Part shown: positions 1-8,540 of the stretch, in pieces
Position numbering within the stretch: position 1 is the stretch's first letter
Layout of the letters: the number at the start of each line of letters is the position of its first letter
Origin: JAUIAI01 sp049680625
GTDB lineage: Bacteria; Pseudomonadota; Gammaproteobacteria; Burkholderiales; Burkholderiaceae_E
DNA: 39,810 nucleotides
Assembly (NCBI GenBank): GCA_049680625.1
Contig: JBAUID010000215.1
Coordinates: 1 to 39,810 of the forward strand
Direction of reading: 5' to 3'
Program-made: the position numbers and the translations under genes
The notes under the pieces: model-generated
Databases searched by the model: none
What the model saw: only the letters and a program-made list of their open reading frames with translations
What the model was told of the DNA's origin: nothing

Positions 1-58
1 AATATTGCGCGGTTCTGTGCGTCGCGCACCTTTGAGCAAATTGTCTCGCGTCCACGCT

Positions 59-442
59 TCACCTGATGTTTGGCATACACCGCCAATTTAAGGGGAAATC
101 ATATCGGTCGGCCCCTTCCCGCTTCGCGCTAACGACAACTTCACTTATCAGGTTGCGGGCTACCCCGTGACCTCTGGCAGCTGGTGCCGTGAACGAATCT
201 TGGAGGTAACAAGCATGTGGCGCCCATATCGTCGTATGAAACAAATAGTGGGCGATGCCCACGAGCTTACCGTCGATCTTCGCACCCAGGCCCGTTATTT
301 CAGTTCCCTCAATCAACCGTTCTCACGCAGATTCGAACTCAGCATCGCTGGTCGGTGTTTCCTGGAAATTTTTACACCAAATTGCAAGGACTTTCCACTG
401 CGTACAGACCCTTGAGTCCAAATTCGAAATCTTCAACCGCAA
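59..442 (-). pseudogene. Decayed GNAT-family N-acetyltransferase
   Basis: The minus strand reads as a GNAT acetyltransferase but is broken. The best preserved part contains the acetyl-CoA-binding signature LQDSFTAPAARGHGVARNLI, matching the Q/RxxGxG/A loop of motif A in this superfamily. Upstream in the same frame an in-frame TGA at 325-323 interrupts the context ESA*ERLIEG, where relatives carry Trp (one base away, TGG). The frame then continues to a plausible N-terminus near the TTG codons at 442 and 436. Downstream of GADR the usual strand-and-Tyr segment (YW..N..AR.LYD) is missing and the frame runs into an unrelated short tail, so the C-terminus is lost. With both a nonsense codon and C-terminal loss this is most likely a pseudogene. 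It could in principle be a very diverged short protein starting at TTG 316. Confidence 0.6.
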
Positions 443-576
443 CCGCTTGTGGCGAATCGTCTCACCAGTTTAAGACCAGAGAACCGACCAGAAAACCACC
501 GCGGATCACTTTTAGAGGTCGGTTCTTCTGTCTCCAGTTTAGCAATACCGCTGCGTTGTGTGGATCAATTTCATTC

Positions 577-804
577 TCACCTGTTCTTTGTTTTCGCCAG
601 CTTAGCTGCAGCTTTAACAAGAGCAATCACTTCGGGAACCAAATCGTCATAAGACTGAACTTTAACGTGCCGCATTGACTCACGTGTCCCTTCAAGCAGG
701 TTCGATGGGCCCGGCAAATCGGTTGCTGCTTTTTGCGCATATCCGTTGGTTCGCAACCTAACATCAACCGTACCATTCGAACAATTTCGAGCCGACTGCG
801 CATG
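577..804 (-). pseudogene. C-terminal remnant of a DUF1801-like protein
   Basis: On the minus strand one frame reads VDVRLRTNGYAQKAA, then LLEGTRESMRHVKVQ and ends KAAAKLAKTKNR followed by TGA. The LLEGT..xMRHVK stretch resembles the C-terminal part of DUF1801/YdhG-type small proteins as I remember them. The frame is closed by TAG at 807-805, right where the N-terminal half should begin, and no good start codon or ribosome site precedes it. I therefore read it as a truncated remnant. A different reading frame over the same DNA (minus strand, 627-890) looks non-protein-like and was not called. The family assignment is from memory and moderate; the pseudogene status is inferred from the missing N-terminal half. 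Confidence 0.4.
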
Positions 805-911
805 CTAAGGTATGCCTGTGAACTCCACCAGTGTTGACTCCGCCCACCGGTGCAGGATAAGGTGGTTCCGAAGTAGTGACCAGCCGTCAATCGCAGCTTA
901 GGAGAATTCTC

Positions 912-1826
912 ATGCCCCTACCCGGTCATCAAACTGTCGAACCAACGGTCCTGCGCGATTTTCGTCACATCGAATTGCGCCGCGCCGGCTTGGCTCTCGG
1001 GGCCTATGTCACCGGAATCGATCTTAGTGACCCGCAGAGCGAAGAGGTACACGAAGAGCTCGCCACAGCCTTGTGGGATCACCATGTGCTCTTCTTCAGA
1101 GGACAGGACATGAGCCCGGAGGCACAGATCGCATTGGCACGCCATTTCGGCGAACCCGAGGCTCACGAGATATTCGCGTCTAATCCGATGTACCCAGAAC
1201 TCTCGCTACTCGAGAACGATGCAAGCAAGCCTCCGGAAATCAATACTTGGCACACCGACGTCACGTACCGCAAGGCGCCCACCCTGTGCTCCGTTCTCTA
1301 TTGCCTCGAGTGCCCAGAGGTCGGCGGCGATACGTTGTTCTTGAACACCCAGCTTGCCTTCGAGGCGCTGTCTGCAGACATGAAAGCGCTGCTGCTTGAC
1401 TCAACCCTGGAGCACGACGTTCTAAACATCTATCGAGGGACAAACTATCTCGAGCGTGCTGGCGGAGACGAGAAGGAAGCAGAACTGAAACGCAAGCACC
1501 CAGCAGTCATCCACCCAGCGGTAATTTCCCACCCCATTACGGGTAAGGCCGGTTTACTGGTCAACGCAACCCATGGAACCCGCTTTACCAACATGAGCCG
1601 ACTGGAAAGTCGCCACTTAATGAGCATGATCTGTGAGCACCAACAGCTCGCAGAATTTCAGGTCCGATTCGAGTGGGAACCAGGCTCGGTTGCCATGTGG
1701 GACAATTTTTCTACCCAGCATTACGCCGTTGCGGACTACTATCCTCAACGGCGCGTGATGCGGCGAATAACCGTCGCCGGACACGAGCCCAGAAAATACG
1801 TCCCTCGAACGGCTGAAGCAGCCTGA
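912..1826 (+). CDS. TauD/TfdA-family Fe(II)/2-oxoglutarate dioxygenase
   Basis: This is a 304-residue 2-oxoglutarate- and Fe(II)-dependent dioxygenase, close to the usual length of TauD and TfdA. The facial triad is visible: His114-x-Asp116 in WHTDVTY and the distal His270 in STQHYAVADY. The Arg cluster just after it (RRVMRR) supplies the residue that binds the 2-oxoglutarate carboxylate. The N-terminal GAYVTGIDLSD and the HHVLFFRGQ segment are typical of the family. Members hydroxylate taurine, aryloxyalkanoates, alkyl sulfates or similar small acids; the substrate here cannot be read from sequence. The ATG at 912 is chosen over the upstream in-frame GTG at 876 because AGGAGA lies six bases before it and family similarity begins soon after. 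It is a single gene, convergent with the next gene after only 26 bases. The upstream 470 bases are mostly decayed sequence. Confidence 0.9.
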   Translation: MPLPGHQTVEPTVLRDFRHIELRRAGLALGAYVTGIDLSDPQSEEVHEELATALWDHHVLFFRGQDMSPEAQIALARHFGEPEAHEIFASNPMYPELSLLENDASKPPEINTWHTDVTYRKAPTLCSVLYCLECPEVGGDTLFLNTQLAFEALSADMKALLLDSTLEHDVLNIYRGTNYLERAGGDEKEAELKRKHPAVIHPAVISHPITGKAGLLVNATHGTRFTNMSRLESRHLMSMICEHQQLAEFQVRFEWEPGSVAMWDNFSTQHYAVADYYPQRRVMRRITVAGHEPRKYVPRTAEAA

Positions 1827-1852
1827 TTCACCAACGATGCCGTACACGTCGT

Positions 1853-2602
1853 TCAGTCGAAGTCGATCACCAGGCTGGCATGGTCGCTGAGCACCTCGCG
1901 GCGTTCCGGTACAGCACCTGCCCACACGTGGCGAACGCGCTTCAGTTGCCCGATTAGCCGCTGATTAATAAATGCCTGGTCAAGTCGGAATCCGTTGCGC
2001 CCATTGGGTGAATACCAGGTGTATTCCCGGCGCAGCGGGCGCTGGAATCGAAAACCGTCGCGCCAGCCAAAGTGGTTCATATTTCTCAGCCATTGATCTT
2101 CAGTTGTATTGAACGCCGGCGATTCTTCGTCGATGTTGATGCAGCCGCTGTTGGTATCGCCAACAATGAGGGCGGGTAAGCCATCGATACCGGTGTCCCA
2201 TTCCCGGGCGATGCGCGCAACGGCATCAAGAAACGGATACTTCAGCCCACTGACTCGATTGGGTACGTGCACTGCCATCAATGCAAAAGGCTGTGGCGCT
2301 GCTACGCGAACATGTAGCCATCTCTCTGCGATCGCGGGCCGCGCCGGGTGTCTCACGACTCGCAGCGGCCACCGCGACGCAACTAACAATGCGTTTTTTG
2401 CCAGCTCTGTGGCGCTTGTAGTGTGCCGCTGATGTCGCAAGCCGGCATCGCGGGCGAGACGTCGGGCCAGTTCAACGCTGGCCGGAGTACCGCGAAACTC
2501 GCTTAGTGCAACGATATCGGGTTGCCACTGCTGGATTGAATCGGCAATACCAGGCATCCGGGTACCACCACCGGCGCGAATATTCCAGGCAACAATTTTC
2601 AC
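1853..2602 (-). CDS. Endonuclease/exonuclease/phosphatase-fold protein
   Basis: This 249-residue protein carries the motifs of the EEP superfamily (DNase I, exonuclease III and inositol phosphatases): Asn7 in VAWNIRAG, Glu35 in ALSEFRG, Asp149-x-Asn151 in VGDTNSG and the C-terminal SDHASL with Asp240-His241. These positions build the Mg2+-dependent phosphodiester-cleaving site, so a DNA-repair nuclease or a phosphatase are both possible. No signal peptide is seen, so it probably acts in the cytoplasm. The start is GTG at 2602, three bases after the stop of the dihydrolipoyl dehydrogenase gene, which makes translational coupling likely and makes it the last gene of the branched-chain dehydrogenase operon. 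A metabolic link to that complex is not obvious. Confidence 0.8.
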   Translation of the reverse strand: MKIVAWNIRAGGGTRMPGIADSIQQWQPDIVALSEFRGTPASVELARRLARDAGLRHQRHTTSATELAKNALLVASRWPLRVVRHPARPAIAERWLHVRVAAPQPFALMAVHVPNRVSGLKYPFLDAVARIAREWDTGIDGLPALIVGDTNSGCINIDEESPAFNTTEDQWLRNMNHFGWRDGFRFQRPLRREYTWYSPNGRNGFRLDQAFINQRLIGQLKRVRHVWAGAVPERREVLSDHASLVIDFD

Positions 2603-2605
2603 CGC

Positions 2606-4006
2606 TTAGCTATGCAGGCCGCGGCCCAGTGCCGTCATTGCAGCTTCAGCGAAGGCTTCGCTGCGGGTCGGATGAGCATGAATTGTGTCAGCAATATCCT
2701 CCAGCCGGGCGCCCATTTCAATTGCCATCGACATAGTCGCCGACAATTCTGAAATACCGACACCGACCCCTTGTACGCCTATTACCAGGTGGTTGTCGGC
2801 CCTGGCCACTACCCGAATGAATCCATCTTCACGTTCGGTAGTCATGGCGCGGCCATTGCCCCGAAAGGCAAACTTGCCAATCACCACCTCAACACCTTGA
2901 TCACTCGCTTCAGCAGCGGTTTGCCCCGCGGTCACCAGCTCGGGGTCGGTAAAACATACCGCGGGAATACAGGCTTTGTCCCACTGACGTTTGTGCCCGG
3001 CAACGATTTCAGCCACCATTTCGCCCTGGGCCATCGCCCGGTGCGCCAGCATTGGTTCACCGGTGACGTCGCCAATGGCGTAGATTCCGCGCATATTGGT
3101 TTTGCATTTGTTGTCGACCTGAATAAACGGGCTGTCCATCTCGAGTACAAGCTCATCCCGCCCCCAGCCGTTGATCACGGGGCGCCGCCCAACCGCCACC
3201 AGTACGTTGTCAGCGGCAAGCGTCTGCGCGTTGGCATCGTCGCCATTTTTCACTTGCAAGCCGTTATTGTTGGCGGCCATTGCGCTCGCTGTTGAGTTCA
3301 ACAAAAGTTTGATGCCCAGCGATTGCATTCTTTTTAGTATCGGAGCGGTTAACTCGTTGTCATACTGCGGCAATATGCTTGGCCCGGCTTCAACAACAGT
3401 AACAACGCTACCAAGCTTTGCGTAGGCCATGCCCAGTTCCAGCCCAATGTAGCCGGCGCCAACCACAACCAGGTTTTTTGGCACCGTGTTAAGCGCCAGG
3501 GCTTCGGTTGATGAAATCACTTTGCCACCAAACGGCAGTCCGGGAATTTCAACCGGCTCTGATCCGGTGGCAATAACAACGTTTGTTGCGTGAATTTTAT
3601 ATTGCCCCTCGGCTCCCTTGACAACAACGGTCTTGCCATCAAGAAACTGCGCAACCCCTTCCATTAACCGCGCCCCACTTTTTTTTAACAGCCCGCCAAC
3701 GCCGTTATTTAATCGGGACACAATTCCGTCTTTCCAGGACATGGTTGCCGCAAGATCCAGTTCGGGGCTGGACACCCGTATCCCCAGCGCTGATTCACCA
3801 CCAGCGTATTCGCTCAAACCCGCGTATTCGTCGGCCGCATGTATCAGTGCTTTAGACGGAATGCAACCCACGTTCAGGCAAGTGCCGCCGGGTTTGTTCT
3901 TCTCAACGATAATAGTATCCAGCCCAAGCTGGGCCGCGCGAATAGCGCACACATACCCACCGGGGCCGCCACCAATAATCAGGAGCTGACAGGAGAGTTC
4001 ATTCAT
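2606..4006 (-). CDS. lpdA: Dihydrolipoyl dehydrogenase (E3)
   Basis: This is the flavoprotein that reoxidises dihydrolipoyl groups on E2 with NAD+. The 466-residue length matches the family. Visible elements are the FAD-binding GGGPGGYVCA near residue 12, the redox disulfide Cys43-Cys48 in GGTCLNVGCIPSKA, the NAD-binding GAGYIGLELG in the middle, the second FAD motif around YAIGDVTGEPMLAH, and the C-terminal catalytic pair His445-Glu450 in HAHPTRSEAF. It lies 63 bases downstream of the E2 gene and is preceded by AGGAAA. That makes it the dedicated E3 of this 2-oxoacid dehydrogenase operon, in the manner of lpdV in Pseudomonas. I see nothing unusual in it. Confidence 0.95.
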   Translation of the reverse strand: MNELSCQLLIIGGGPGGYVCAIRAAQLGLDTIIVEKNKPGGTCLNVGCIPSKALIHAADEYAGLSEYAGGESALGIRVSSPELDLAATMSWKDGIVSRLNNGVGGLLKKSGARLMEGVAQFLDGKTVVVKGAEGQYKIHATNVVIATGSEPVEIPGLPFGGKVISSTEALALNTVPKNLVVVGAGYIGLELGMAYAKLGSVVTVVEAGPSILPQYDNELTAPILKRMQSLGIKLLLNSTASAMAANNNGLQVKNGDDANAQTLAADNVLVAVGRRPVINGWGRDELVLEMDSPFIQVDNKCKTNMRGIYAIGDVTGEPMLAHRAMAQGEMVAEIVAGHKRQWDKACIPAVCFTDPELVTAGQTAAEASDQGVEVVIGKFAFRGNGRAMTTEREDGFIRVVARADNHLVIGVQGVGVGISELSATMSMAIEMGARLEDIADTIHAHPTRSEAFAEAAMTALGRGLHS

Positions 4007-4069
4007 AATGCGGATTTCCTGCTGATGGTTTATGCGTTTACACAGTTATGTGGCTATGCGACGAATTGC

Positions 4070-5452
4070 TTACGCATTCATGAAAATCATTGCCGGGGTT
4101 TCCAGCAAGGACTTAATTTTCTGAACAAAAGTGGCGGCATCCCAGCCGTCGATTACCCGGTGATCGAAGCTGGCAGACAGGTTCATCATCTTTCTTGGCA
4201 CAAACTGGCTGCCGTCCCACATCGGGCGTATCTGCATTTTGTTCACGCCAACAATGGCCACTTCGGGGTAATTGATAACCGGGGTGGTCACAATGCCACC
4301 CATCGGCCCCAGTGAGGTAATCGTGATGGTTGAGCTGGTCAGTTCCTCACGGCTCAGGCCGTTGTCCCGCGCCTGCTCGGACAAACGGATTATCTCAGCA
4401 GCACATGCCCAGACGTCTAATATCTCTGCGTGTCGAATTACCGGCACAACCAAGCCGGCATCAGTCTGGGTTGCCATACCCACGTGGACACCACCGTGCT
4501 GATGTATTACGCCCGCGTCGTCATCAAATACTGCATTGACCTGCGGTTGCTCTGCTACCGCCCGGACCATTGCCCGAATCAGAAACGGCAGGATGGTGAG
4601 TCGTGCCTGTTGCTCGCTACGGGTTTCGTTCAGGGTTGCGCGTAATTCTTCGAGCTTGGTCATATCCACTTCTTCCACGTAGGTGATATGTGGAATCCGC
4701 GATTTGGCTATCACCATCTTTTCGGCGATACGTCGCCGTAAGCCGACAAGTTTGATGTCAGTTACTGATGTATTCGGCGCAGTCTGCCTTGTCGCGGCTG
4801 GCGACGTGGATTGTTTCGAATCCAGGTGTTGGTCCAGGTCTTCGTGGGTAACCCGCCCGGCAGGGCCGGTGCCTGCTACCTGACGTAAGTCGATTCCAAG
4901 GTCAAGTGCACGTCGGCGCACTGATGGCGCTGCCAGCGGCTTTCCAGTCTGCCTGACTGGTGGCTTTCCCTTACCCGGTCGTTCGGCGGGCGTTTGCGCT
5001 GACCGCTGGCGCGCAGCGCGAGGCATCTGAGGATCTTGGGCAGACGGCAGCGGCGGCTTTGCGGTTGATTTGGTTGGTGCATTCACGTGCGCTTTGCCCG
5101 CAGACTTTTGGGCTTCAGCTTGCCCAACCGCAGGCGGCGTTTGCGCCGATCGGGCTGATGAGGCTGGGGGAGCTGGGGGGGCCGATCTGGCTGAGCTGCC
5201 ATTACCTGGACCATGCACCTCAAAACGAATCAGGTCAGCACCAATTGCCAGCACATCACCGACTTCGCCACCAAGCCACAATACCTTGCCGGAGACCGGT
5301 GACGGTATATCCACCGTCGCTTTGTCGGTCATCACAGCAGCAATCACATCGTCTTCAGTTACCGTATCACCAACGGCGACCTGCCATTGCACTAACTCTG
5401 CTTCGGCCAGACCTTCACCCACGTCTGGCAGCCTGAATACAAATTCACCCAT
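4070..5452 (-). CDS. bkdB: Branched-chain 2-oxoacid dehydrogenase E2 (acyltransferase)
   Basis: This is the dihydrolipoamide acyltransferase core of the complex; it moves the acyl group from E1 to CoA. Three domains are visible in 460 residues. The N-terminal lipoyl domain has lipoylated Lys44 in MTDKATVDIP. A peripheral-subunit-binding domain spans about residues 175-210 (APSVRRRALDLGID and GTGPAGRVTHEDL). The C-terminal catalytic domain has His431 and Asp435 in SFDHRVIDGWD. The linkers are long and rich in Ala, Pro, Ser and Gln (about residues 83-172), as expected for mobile arms. DKATVDIPSP is more like branched-chain E2 than pyruvate E2 (usually DKA.ME or similar), and an E1 alpha/beta pair is adjacent. 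The start codon is one base away from the E1beta stop, so coupled translation is expected. Confidence 0.93.
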   Translation of the reverse strand: MGEFVFRLPDVGEGLAEAELVQWQVAVGDTVTEDDVIAAVMTDKATVDIPSPVSGKVLWLGGEVGDVLAIGADLIRFEVHGPGNGSSARSAPPAPPASSARSAQTPPAVGQAEAQKSAGKAHVNAPTKSTAKPPLPSAQDPQMPRAARQRSAQTPAERPGKGKPPVRQTGKPLAAPSVRRRALDLGIDLRQVAGTGPAGRVTHEDLDQHLDSKQSTSPAATRQTAPNTSVTDIKLVGLRRRIAEKMVIAKSRIPHITYVEEVDMTKLEELRATLNETRSEQQARLTILPFLIRAMVRAVAEQPQVNAVFDDDAGVIHQHGGVHVGMATQTDAGLVVPVIRHAEILDVWACAAEIIRLSEQARDNGLSREELTSSTITITSLGPMGGIVTTPVINYPEVAIVGVNKMQIRPMWDGSQFVPRKMMNLSASFDHRVIDGWDAATFVQKIKSLLETPAMIFMNA

Positions 5453-5453
5453 G

Positions 5454-6473
5454 TTATCCCTGCCCGTCCATTGCCTCGCGCATGGCCTGCCCTACCCGGT
5501 TCGGCCCGGGAAAGTATTCCCACTCCTGTGCATGCGGATACGGCGTATCCCATCCGGTAACCCGGGCAATCGGTGCTTCAAGATGATAAAAACAATGCTC
5601 TTGCACCAGGGACATCAATTCGGCCCCGTAACCTGATGTACGCGTGGCTTCATGAACGATGACGCAGCGTCCGGTTTTTTTAACTGATGCCACAATGGCG
5701 TCCAGATCCAGCGGAATCAGGCTGCGCAAATCAAGCAAGTCAACTGATATGCCGGTTTCAATTGCAGCCGCCTGAGCCACATGAACCATGGTGCCATAGG
5801 CCAGAACAGTTAGTTCGTCCCCTTCCAGAACGTGACGGGCTTTACCAAGCTCAATCGCGTAGTGACCATCGGGTGTTTCACCCAGTGGGTGTTTGGCCCA
5901 GGATTCAATCGGTTTGTCATGATGGCCGTCAAACGGCCCGTTATACAAGCGCTTGGGTTCAAGAAAGATCACCGGATCCGGATCTTCGATGGCTGCAATC
6001 AGCAGACCCTTGGCATCGTGAGGGTTTGACGGTTGCACTACTTTCACCCCGCATACATGGGTGAACAGCGCTTCCGGGCTTTGGCTGTGGGTCTGCCCAC
6101 CCCGGATACCGCCACCCGTAGGCATGCGTACAACCAGCGGGCAGGTAAAGTCGCCATGTGAGCGATAGCGAATGCGGGCTGCTTCCTGGGTAATCTGGTC
6201 GTAAGCGGGATACATATAATCGGCAAATTGAATTTCAACACAGGGTTTTAAGCCATAAGCCGCCATGCCGATGGCAGAGCCCACTATTCCGCTTTCATTG
6301 ATGGGGGTGTCAAAGCAGCGCTGCAAGCCGTACTTTTTTTGTAAACCCTGGGTGCATCGAAAAACACCACCAAAATAGCCAACGTCTTCACCAAAAACCA
6401 CGACGGCGTCATCGCGCCCCATCGAGACATCAAGCGCATCGCGAATGGCCTCGATCATATTGAGCTGTGCCAT
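5454..6473 (-). CDS. bkdA2: Branched-chain 2-oxoacid dehydrogenase E1 beta
   Basis: This is the beta subunit of the thiamine-diphosphate-dependent E1 decarboxylase. Its 339 residues fit the beta-subunit family. FGEDVGYFGGVFRCT near residue 27 and TPINESGIVGSAIGMA near residue 57 (with the Glu that activates the thiamine ring) are typical. So are GGGIRGGQTHSQSPE in the middle and the C-terminal transketolase-C domain (SLIPLDLDAI, VHEATRTSGYGAEL). The Phe/Tyr-rich EIQFADYMYPAYDQI segment matches branched-chain rather than acetoin or pyruvate enzymes. The start ATG shares one base with the stop of the E1 alpha gene (TGATG), so the two chains are likely made in equal amounts. Confidence 0.94.
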   Translation of the reverse strand: MAQLNMIEAIRDALDVSMGRDDAVVVFGEDVGYFGGVFRCTQGLQKKYGLQRCFDTPINESGIVGSAIGMAAYGLKPCVEIQFADYMYPAYDQITQEAARIRYRSHGDFTCPLVVRMPTGGGIRGGQTHSQSPEALFTHVCGVKVVQPSNPHDAKGLLIAAIEDPDPVIFLEPKRLYNGPFDGHHDKPIESWAKHPLGETPDGHYAIELGKARHVLEGDELTVLAYGTMVHVAQAAAIETGISVDLLDLRSLIPLDLDAIVASVKKTGRCVIVHEATRTSGYGAELMSLVQEHCFYHLEAPIARVTGWDTPYPHAQEWEYFPGPNRVGQAMREAMDGQG

Positions 6474-7717
6474 CAGACCCCCATCTCCTGACGCTGCCGG
6501 CGCAAATGCGGCGGCATCGTTTCGAAAACGCCTTCGAACATATCGCGCGACGACGGTTTGCCCCCGTCTTTTAGCGTACCGTATTGCTCTGCTTCTTTTT
6601 GCGCCGCCAACACCTGGGCTTCAAGATCACGGGTTACCTCCTGATGCTTTTCTTCAGACCAGCTACCGTGTTTGATCAGGTGCTGCTTCAGGCGCTCTAT
6701 TGGATCTCCAAGCGGCCAGGCGTCCGATTCTTCGCGGGGCCGATAAGCCGACGGATCATCACTGGTCGAATGCGCGGCCACCCGATAAGTAACCCATTCG
6801 ATCAGGGTTGGTCCCAGATTTGCACGCGCCCGCTGTACCGCCCACTTAGTAGCTGCAATGACCGCCAGGTAGTCGTTACCGTCGACCCGCAGTGACGGAA
6901 TGCCAAACCCGTGAGCCCGCGCAGCGAATGGTGCGCTTTCGCTGCCAGCCAATCCGGTAAAAGTGGAAATTGCCCACTGGTTATTCACAATGTTCAATAC
7001 GACCGGTGGTTTATAAACGGACGCAAACAACATGCCGGAATGAAAATCACTTTCGGCGGTGGACCCGTCACCAATCCACGCGGCCGCAATTTTATTATCA
7101 CCGGCGATCGCTGACGCCATCGCCCAGCCCACCGCCTGGACAAACTGGGTACCCAGGTTGCCCGAAATCGTAAAAAAGCCGTGTGCCTTGGACGAATACA
7201 TGATTGGCAACTGACGTCCCCCGAGCGGGTCTCTCTCGTTGGAATAGATCTGGCACATCATGTCAACCATTGAATAGTCCGTGGACAGCAACAAGCCTTG
7301 CTGCCGATAGGTCGGAAAATTCATATCGCCGTCGGCCTGCATGCGGCGAAACCCGCAGGCAATTGCTTCTTCACCGGTGCACTGCATATAAAAAGAGGTT
7401 TTTCCCTGGCGATGTGCTAGCAACATGCGCTGGTCGAACGCCCTCACCCGAATCATGTCGATCAGACCACGCTGCAAGTTAGAGTCGTTTAAATCGTCAC
7501 CCAGGAATTCAGACCACGGACCAACCGCTTCACCCTGGCGGTTGAGCACGCGAACAATAGAATAGGCGTGGTCTTTGATTTTGGCCGCCGCCACGTTAAC
7601 CGGCGGGCACGCCACTGCCCCCGCGCGATCAATGCGCACATGCTTGAAATTTGGCGTATCCCCGGGGCGTACCCCGGGCTCGGGTATATGAATGCTTAAC
7701 GCGTTCTTTTTGTCCAT
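6473..7717 (-). CDS. bkdA1: Branched-chain 2-oxoacid dehydrogenase E1 alpha
   Basis: This is the alpha subunit of E1, which decarboxylates the 2-oxoacids from Val, Leu and Ile. It has 414 residues, slightly long because of an N-terminal extension typical of the branched-chain enzymes. The thiamine-diphosphate/Mg motif is GDGSTAE at 216-222, ending with NNQWAIS at 245-251. SFYMQCTGEEAIACG near 108-122 and the loop AHSTSDDPSAYR are also characteristic of BCKDH E1 alpha; the latter is the region phosphorylated in the mammalian enzyme. It is the first gene of a five-gene leftward operon (E1 alpha, E1 beta, E2, E3, EEP protein). AAGGA lies about ten bases before the ATG. The complex yields isobutyryl-, isovaleryl- and 2-methylbutyryl-CoA for catabolism or for branched fatty-acid priming. 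Confidence 0.95.
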   Translation of the reverse strand: MDKKNALSIHIPEPGVRPGDTPNFKHVRIDRAGAVACPPVNVAAAKIKDHAYSIVRVLNRQGEAVGPWSEFLGDDLNDSNLQRGLIDMIRVRAFDQRMLLAHRQGKTSFYMQCTGEEAIACGFRRMQADGDMNFPTYRQQGLLLSTDYSMVDMMCQIYSNERDPLGGRQLPIMYSSKAHGFFTISGNLGTQFVQAVGWAMASAIAGDNKIAAAWIGDGSTAESDFHSGMLFASVYKPPVVLNIVNNQWAISTFTGLAGSESAPFAARAHGFGIPSLRVDGNDYLAVIAATKWAVQRARANLGPTLIEWVTYRVAAHSTSDDPSAYRPREESDAWPLGDPIERLKQHLIKHGSWSEEKHQEVTRDLEAQVLAAQKEAEQYGTLKDGGKPSSRDMFEGVFETMPPHLRRQRQEMGV

Positions 7718-7815
7718 GCCAGCATCGTCCTTACAATTCGTTAAACGATAACGTGTTTTCCCCGGAGTTTTTCACTAATTTACGTCCGAACAACGGTTAG
7801 ATATCGAGCAAAATT

Positions 7816-7850
7816 CTACAAATCGAATATTTCGTAGAGTTTTACGAAAT
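7816..7850. promoter_or_regulatory. Inverted-repeat element upstream of the bkd operon
   Basis: The 132-base gap before the E1 alpha gene contains a perfect 8-bp inverted repeat, ATTTCGTA (7829-7836) and TACGAAAT (7843-7850), with a 6-bp AT-rich spacer. A third related half-site, CTACAAAT, lies at 7816-7823. The element ends at the stop codon of the leftward lysE-like gene and begins 112 bases upstream of the bkd start. It could be an operator: bkd operons of Pseudomonas are controlled by the Lrp-type BkdR, whose sites are AT-rich and repeated. No T-run follows it on the minus strand, so it is a poor terminator for the upstream gene. The function is inferred; only the symmetry is seen. Confidence 0.45.
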
Positions 7851-8479
7851 CAGGCCTGTCTTACCTCCGTTGCCAGACGCAGACCAAGCCCAATCAGCAT
7901 CAGGCCACTCAAGCGATACACAATAAGCAGGCGATTAGGGTTCTCACGTAACCAACCGGACAAACGACCGGCAAAAATGCCAACCGGTGCTTTGATCAGA
8001 AACGTCAGTAAAGCAAAACTCGCCCCAAGGAGAAATATCAGCCCGGTTGTATTGTCAGCACCGGGTGGGACAAACTGGGGTAAAAACGCAAAGTAAAAAA
8101 TCGCAATTTTGGGGTTGGCCATATTAGATATGGCGCCATCAAGATACAACTTGAATACCGAACGGCGCACGTCTGACGCAATCGCAACATCGGCACTACG
8201 GGTTCGAAGCAACGTTATGCCAAGGTACAGCAAGTACAACGCACCCAATATCTTCATCGCAAAGAACAGCCATTCGGATGCCTGAACAATAGCACCGACC
8301 CCAAGCGTGGCCAGCACCGTGTGCGCCATCAGACCGGTACCAACACCGGCTGCCGTTGCCACACCGGCAGCCGCGCCCTGGGTTATTGCCCGCGACATAA
8401 CAAGAATTAAATCCTGGCCAGGCGTGATGATAATTACTACTGAGGTCAGAAAAAATATCAACCAGGAAATGTCTTGCAT
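7850..8479 (-). CDS. LysE/RhtB-family amino-acid exporter
   Basis: A 209-residue inner-membrane protein with about six hydrophobic helices, the usual size for LysE/RhtB exporters. The N-terminal segment WLIFFLTSVVIIITPGQDLILVMSRAI carries the family's TPGQD-type signature at residues 20-24, followed by a Gly/Ala-rich second segment. The FLPQFV motif in the middle (FAFLPQFVPPG) is also diagnostic. Family members export homoserine lactones, threonine, lysine or related amino acids by proton exchange; the substrate here is unknown. It sits 61 bases after plsB on the same strand and just upstream of the bkd operon. A role in relieving excess branched-chain or other amino acids is possible but only suggested by position. 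Confidence 0.88.
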   Translation of the reverse strand: MQDISWLIFFLTSVVIIITPGQDLILVMSRAITQGAAAGVATAAGVGTGLMAHTVLATLGVGAIVQASEWLFFAMKILGALYLLYLGITLLRTRSADVAIASDVRRSVFKLYLDGAISNMANPKIAIFYFAFLPQFVPPGADNTTGLIFLLGASFALLTFLIKAPVGIFAGRLSGWLRENPNRLLIVYRLSGLMLIGLGLRLATEVRQA

Positions 8480-8540
8480 GCTCGCCTATCGGTAGAAGAA
8501 TATCGCAATCAAGAAATTCTGCCGCAAAAAAATCCGCGTT

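Noticed and set aside
323..325. In-frame TGA in the GNAT-like gene as selenocysteine or recoded Trp
   Set aside because: The gene also lacks its C-terminal part, and other genes in the window end in TGA at normal places, so recoding is unlikely; decay is simpler.
627..890. 87-codon ORF on the minus strand
   Set aside because: Its translation is rich in Cys, Arg and Met with no family resemblance, and the other frame over the same DNA reads as a DUF1801-like remnant.
7829..7850. Inverted repeat as intrinsic terminator of the LysE-like gene
   Set aside because: The stem is AT-rich and no T-run follows on the minus strand.
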